From Pithys albifrons albifrons (taxonomy: Eukaryota > Chordata > Aves > Passeriformes > Thamnophilidae): a DNA stretch of 64,000 bases. The notes beneath the pieces were generated by a model. The model did not search any database and had not been told where the DNA came from. It saw only the letters and a list, made by a program, of their open reading frames with translations. Below, piece by piece: positions 60,659 through 64,000 of this stretch. Each line of letters opens with the position of its first letter. Positions within the stretch are counted from its first letter, which is position 1. Where the stretch lies: NCBI RefSeq assembly GCF_047495875.1, contig NC_092464.1, forward strand, positions 7,598,737 through 7,662,736, read 5' to 3'. A program made the translations under genes and the position numbers.

Positions 60659-63600
60659 GTATGGTCTTTCTGTTGTAAGATGATTGTCATTTGTTTAAAG
60701 ACTAAGTATTAATATCATCATCAGAATTCTATCACTTCCTCTTCTATGAGAAATGTGAACTTTGAATAAAGTTCAAATCAAACAAAGTGCCACTTCTGAA
60801 TGACTCTTGGTATGTGCTGCTTTTTACTTTTGAAAGAAGAGTATCTGTAATGGCTTGATACATAGGTAAGTATTATCCCCAAAAAACTGAGACAGAGGGA
60901 TGTTATTTGTATCTGACATTTGTAGTGTGAAGTCTTGTGCATCATTATGTCATGATCTCACCCCTCTCACTCTTCTTCTCTCCTTGCTTTGTTAAGTATG
61001 GTTTCAAATAAATTACGCTTTTCATAGTCTTGTCTTGTACCTGTTCACTGTTGGCATTTTTAGCCAGTATTGAACCCAGTGATAAAGTATATGAAAACTT
61101 TAAATCTTACAGGAGACAAGAGTTAAGCTAGCTAACATCTGCCCTAGTTGTAGTCGAGAGAGTCCTTTCAGTCCCTGGTTCTTTAAGAAGTGAAAAGTAA
61201 GGTACTGACATGCATAGTCGATGGCAAGCTCTGTCTGCGTTGGCAGCACATCCTGTGGTTCCAGGTTTTTGCTTGTGCAGCAGCAATGCCCTTTTGGAAA
61301 TAATGGCATAAAGCAAAAACATGGAGAGATTTGCTTGCTCATGTTAAAAGGGATAGTTTTCCTCACTTGTTAGCAATGAAGTCGTATCTCGGGGTAACTT
61401 GTAACTATTAAAATTTTTCAGTCTGTTTGGTTTGTCTGGTTCACATCTAGAATGAGATTTAGTGCTTCAGAGCAAATCTGCAGGGCATGTTAAAATGGGA
61501 TGTTAAACGACTCTAACAGGCTTTTATGTGGAGTGACTTCTGCAGTAGATATCTCCAATGGCTTCAAGCTTAGGTATGTTGCAGCAAGGTTTAAGAAACC
61601 CTTAGTATGTGGTTGTGCTGTGTCTGCTTTTTACCTAAAAGACCAAAGCTGCCCTACAGCAACAGTTTCTTTGCTCAGTAGGGTGAGGTTTAGTACTGAC
61701 TTCCAGAAAGTGGTATTTAAAAGTTGAGGTTAAGTTACTCTTGCCTCACCATAGTCAGCAGACAAATAACTCTCCCTTGGCTTACCACTGATTAGACTTT
61801 ATTTTTCAATTTTCTGTTTTTTATTATACTTACTTAAAATAATGTGGCACAATTAGCTGTTGAATGTAATGATAGATAACAATAGTTATTAATGCTGATA
61901 GTTGCCAATTTCTTTAAGCAAGGTCACTGCCAAAGGATGAGCATCTCTGTTCTCACTGTTTAAAACAGTGTGTGGGTGCAGGAATATCTGGGGTTTATCA
62001 GTGTCACTTGCCCACAAATGCTGCATGGTGGCCAGCCAAGGCCCTGTACTTTGGGGCTGGGTTTCCATCAATTCCATTTGGATTCTTCCTCAGTGTTCCT
62101 GTAGAAAATACCTAGGAGAACAGTAGAGTCACTGGCAACTGAATGTTGATTACTTTCAACTTTTCTTTGCTGTTTTTGGCACAAATATACGAATGAAAAA
62201 ATACAAGATAAATTACATCTGAAACCAGGTAAATTTTGTGAGAACTCTGACAGATCCTAGCCAAGCCTGTTTTGACATTCATGATTCAGATAATGGTGGA
62301 TTGATGGATCAAGTGGTAACATCCTTGATCTCAAACTTTAAAGTCAAATTTGCAAGCTGAAAACACTGCATGGGGTGGTGCCTGTAGTATACTGGCAAGT
62401 GTGGTGTTTTATTGCAGATGAAACATCGAGGTTTTCTGTGGAAATGCAGGTGCATGGGGACAGGCTTTTAACTATATTGGCTCTTTTCCTTAGAGCAAGT
62501 GACTGTTTGTCTGGGTGTGCAGTTGTTGTTGACAATAGTGAACTTAAGCTTGTTACTGCAGTTAAGGTTTATAGGGTGGTAACACATGCCCCGAGCATCA
62601 CTTCTGACCTGAATGGCTGGTAAATAGAAATCCTTGGTGTGAAAACAGCTCCAGCTGCGCAGTGTGGTGGGTAGATGGCACTGTTCAACTGAGTTTGCTG
62701 GTCTGTGCTCCAGCACAGTGAGGTTTGCTATTAATGACTCAGAGCAGATTGAGGAGGCTTTCCTGGTGAGGGGAGGCTGGAGAGACTGCCAGGCCAGGAG
62801 ATCTGCATCATACCAGCACCAATGGTAGGACCTGGGAAAGGAACAACATCCTGGTACTTCTCATGGAAGCCCCAAATGATTAACCCTGTCAGTGAAGCAC
62901 AGGAGTACTGAGCAGAAGCCCTGTTTGTTCCTATCACAGCTGTTATTAAATATATAACCTTACCCCTGCTAGTTGGTTTAACTGCAGCTCAACACATCTG
63001 CAGGGTTTTCTGGTTCCTTCTGTGTCTGAGGCTGTTTCTGTGGAACAGCATGACTGTAAGTCATGCTGAAATCTTTTGCTATTACTTGAACTGTTAAATG
63101 AACACTGAAAATTATGATTTTAAGGAAAAAGAAAAGGTTTCTTCATCATTGAAAGTAAACATATTAATAAAATAGTGTTTCTCACAAAACATTTACTTCT
63201 GGTTGTTTGGCATGTACAATATTTCTCATATTTCCCATGTCTGTTGTAAGCAAATTAGCAGAAGCCTAATTGATTCCCTTGCTAATGAAGTGCTTGGCTC
63301 AATTGGGAACCTTCTGGTTTCTGACCACAATAACTTTTATTAACAGCCATATATTGTTCTCATTACGTGTCTCTGATGGCCTGGTTGTGTCATGTTAATA
63401 TTATTTTAGGCTGTCAGTTGTAAGGAAGGGAAACCAGGATGTGGTGTTCTTATTGACCAGAAAAGCAGTGGAGGCTTTTCAGTTTGGTGCTGCAAAGTCT
63501 AAAGTGACCAGCTGAGAGTGTGCTTATACCATGGTACAGTGTGAAGATGCACAAACCAGTTCAACACCTTGTGTTTGGTTGTGATGAGTTTTGCAGAATC

Positions 63601-64000
63601 TAATTTAAGCTTTTAGAATTTTTATGTAAACTTCATTCACCTGGAGATTTCTGTTACGGTAACTGGGTACTTTTTGTTGGGTAACTTTATGGCCCTGCAG
63701 CATTACACTGTACAGGCATAATACCAGAAATGGTGAAGAGAGAAACTCAGTATCACAGAGTTCATAAGAGAAGCAAAAGATACGGATGAGAAGGGAGAAA
63801 TTTCTTGCCAGCCCTCTGAGATAATCTCGTTGATCTTGGAGGTCTTTTCCACCCTTAATGATTCTGTGATTGGTATTGGCTTCCCTGATCTCCTTCCAGA
63901 AATAGCCTAATTCATTATTAACTTCTCATAGTTAACTTTGTCAGATGTGTGGAAGGTCTTTGTCCCTCTTTTCTGAGGGAACACATTCTTCTGAAACAAA
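60659..64000 (+). other. ACTR3B: Start of ACTR3B intron 9 (continues past the window)
   Basis: At least 3.3 kb of intron without any sequence matching the remaining Arp3 exons. The only repeat recognised is a short CR1 tail at about 63820-63872. Confidence 0.75.
63820..63872 (+). repeat. Degraded CR1 3' tail
   Basis: TTGATCTTGGAGGTCTTTTC followed by CACCCTTAATGATTCTGTGA is a plus-strand CR1 3' terminus with one altered octamer. Confidence 0.8.

Overview
This is vertebrate nuclear DNA and almost certainly avian. It is AT-rich, intron-rich sequence with two CpG-island promoters. It carries several CR1 LINE fragments, one ending in the bird-type ATTCTATG octamer tail. Two host genes are recognised from conserved exons with proper splice sites: XRCC2 (minus strand, complete in three exons, 11376-22128) and ACTR3B (plus strand, first nine coding exons, 44530-60658, running off the right edge). 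They lie head to head, the same neighbourhood as on human 7q36.

Layout: 1-2162 has no recognisable gene. 2168-8556 is a complete, very young env-less endogenous retrovirus on the minus strand, flanked by a 5-bp target duplication (CATAT). 8562-11375 is the region downstream of XRCC2. XRCC2 occupies 11376-22128 and has a CpG island over exon 1. Just upstream of it are a minus-strand CR1 fragment and a 38-bp minisatellite. The intergenic interval 22.96-44.3 kb holds CR1 copies, an eroded LINE, and a (TAA)n microsatellite. ACTR3B starts in a second CpG island at 44.3-44.9 kb. Its 7.5-kb intron 1 contains a 50-bp minisatellite, and exons 2-9 lie between 52.1 and 60.7 kb.

The most interesting object is the retroelement. 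Its two LTRs differ only by one substitution and two TA units over about 693 bp. The gag-like and pol frames are both open, and all protease, reverse transcriptase, RNase H and integrase catalytic residues are in place. Gag and pol are in the same frame, separated by a single TAG. That stop is followed after 8 nt by a perfect 8-bp hairpin whose loop can pair further downstream, the architecture expected for programmed stop-codon readthrough. A perfect 18-bp inverted repeat joins the LTR to the leader and encloses the tRNA-Lys-type primer-binding site. There is no env. The pol sequence, 5-bp duplication and lack of env suggest a class III (ERV-L/spuma-like) element.

Host functions: XRCC2 is a RAD51 paralogue in homologous-recombination repair. 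ACTR3B is an Arp3 subunit isoform of the actin-nucleating Arp2/3 complex. Nothing suggests that the two genes act together.
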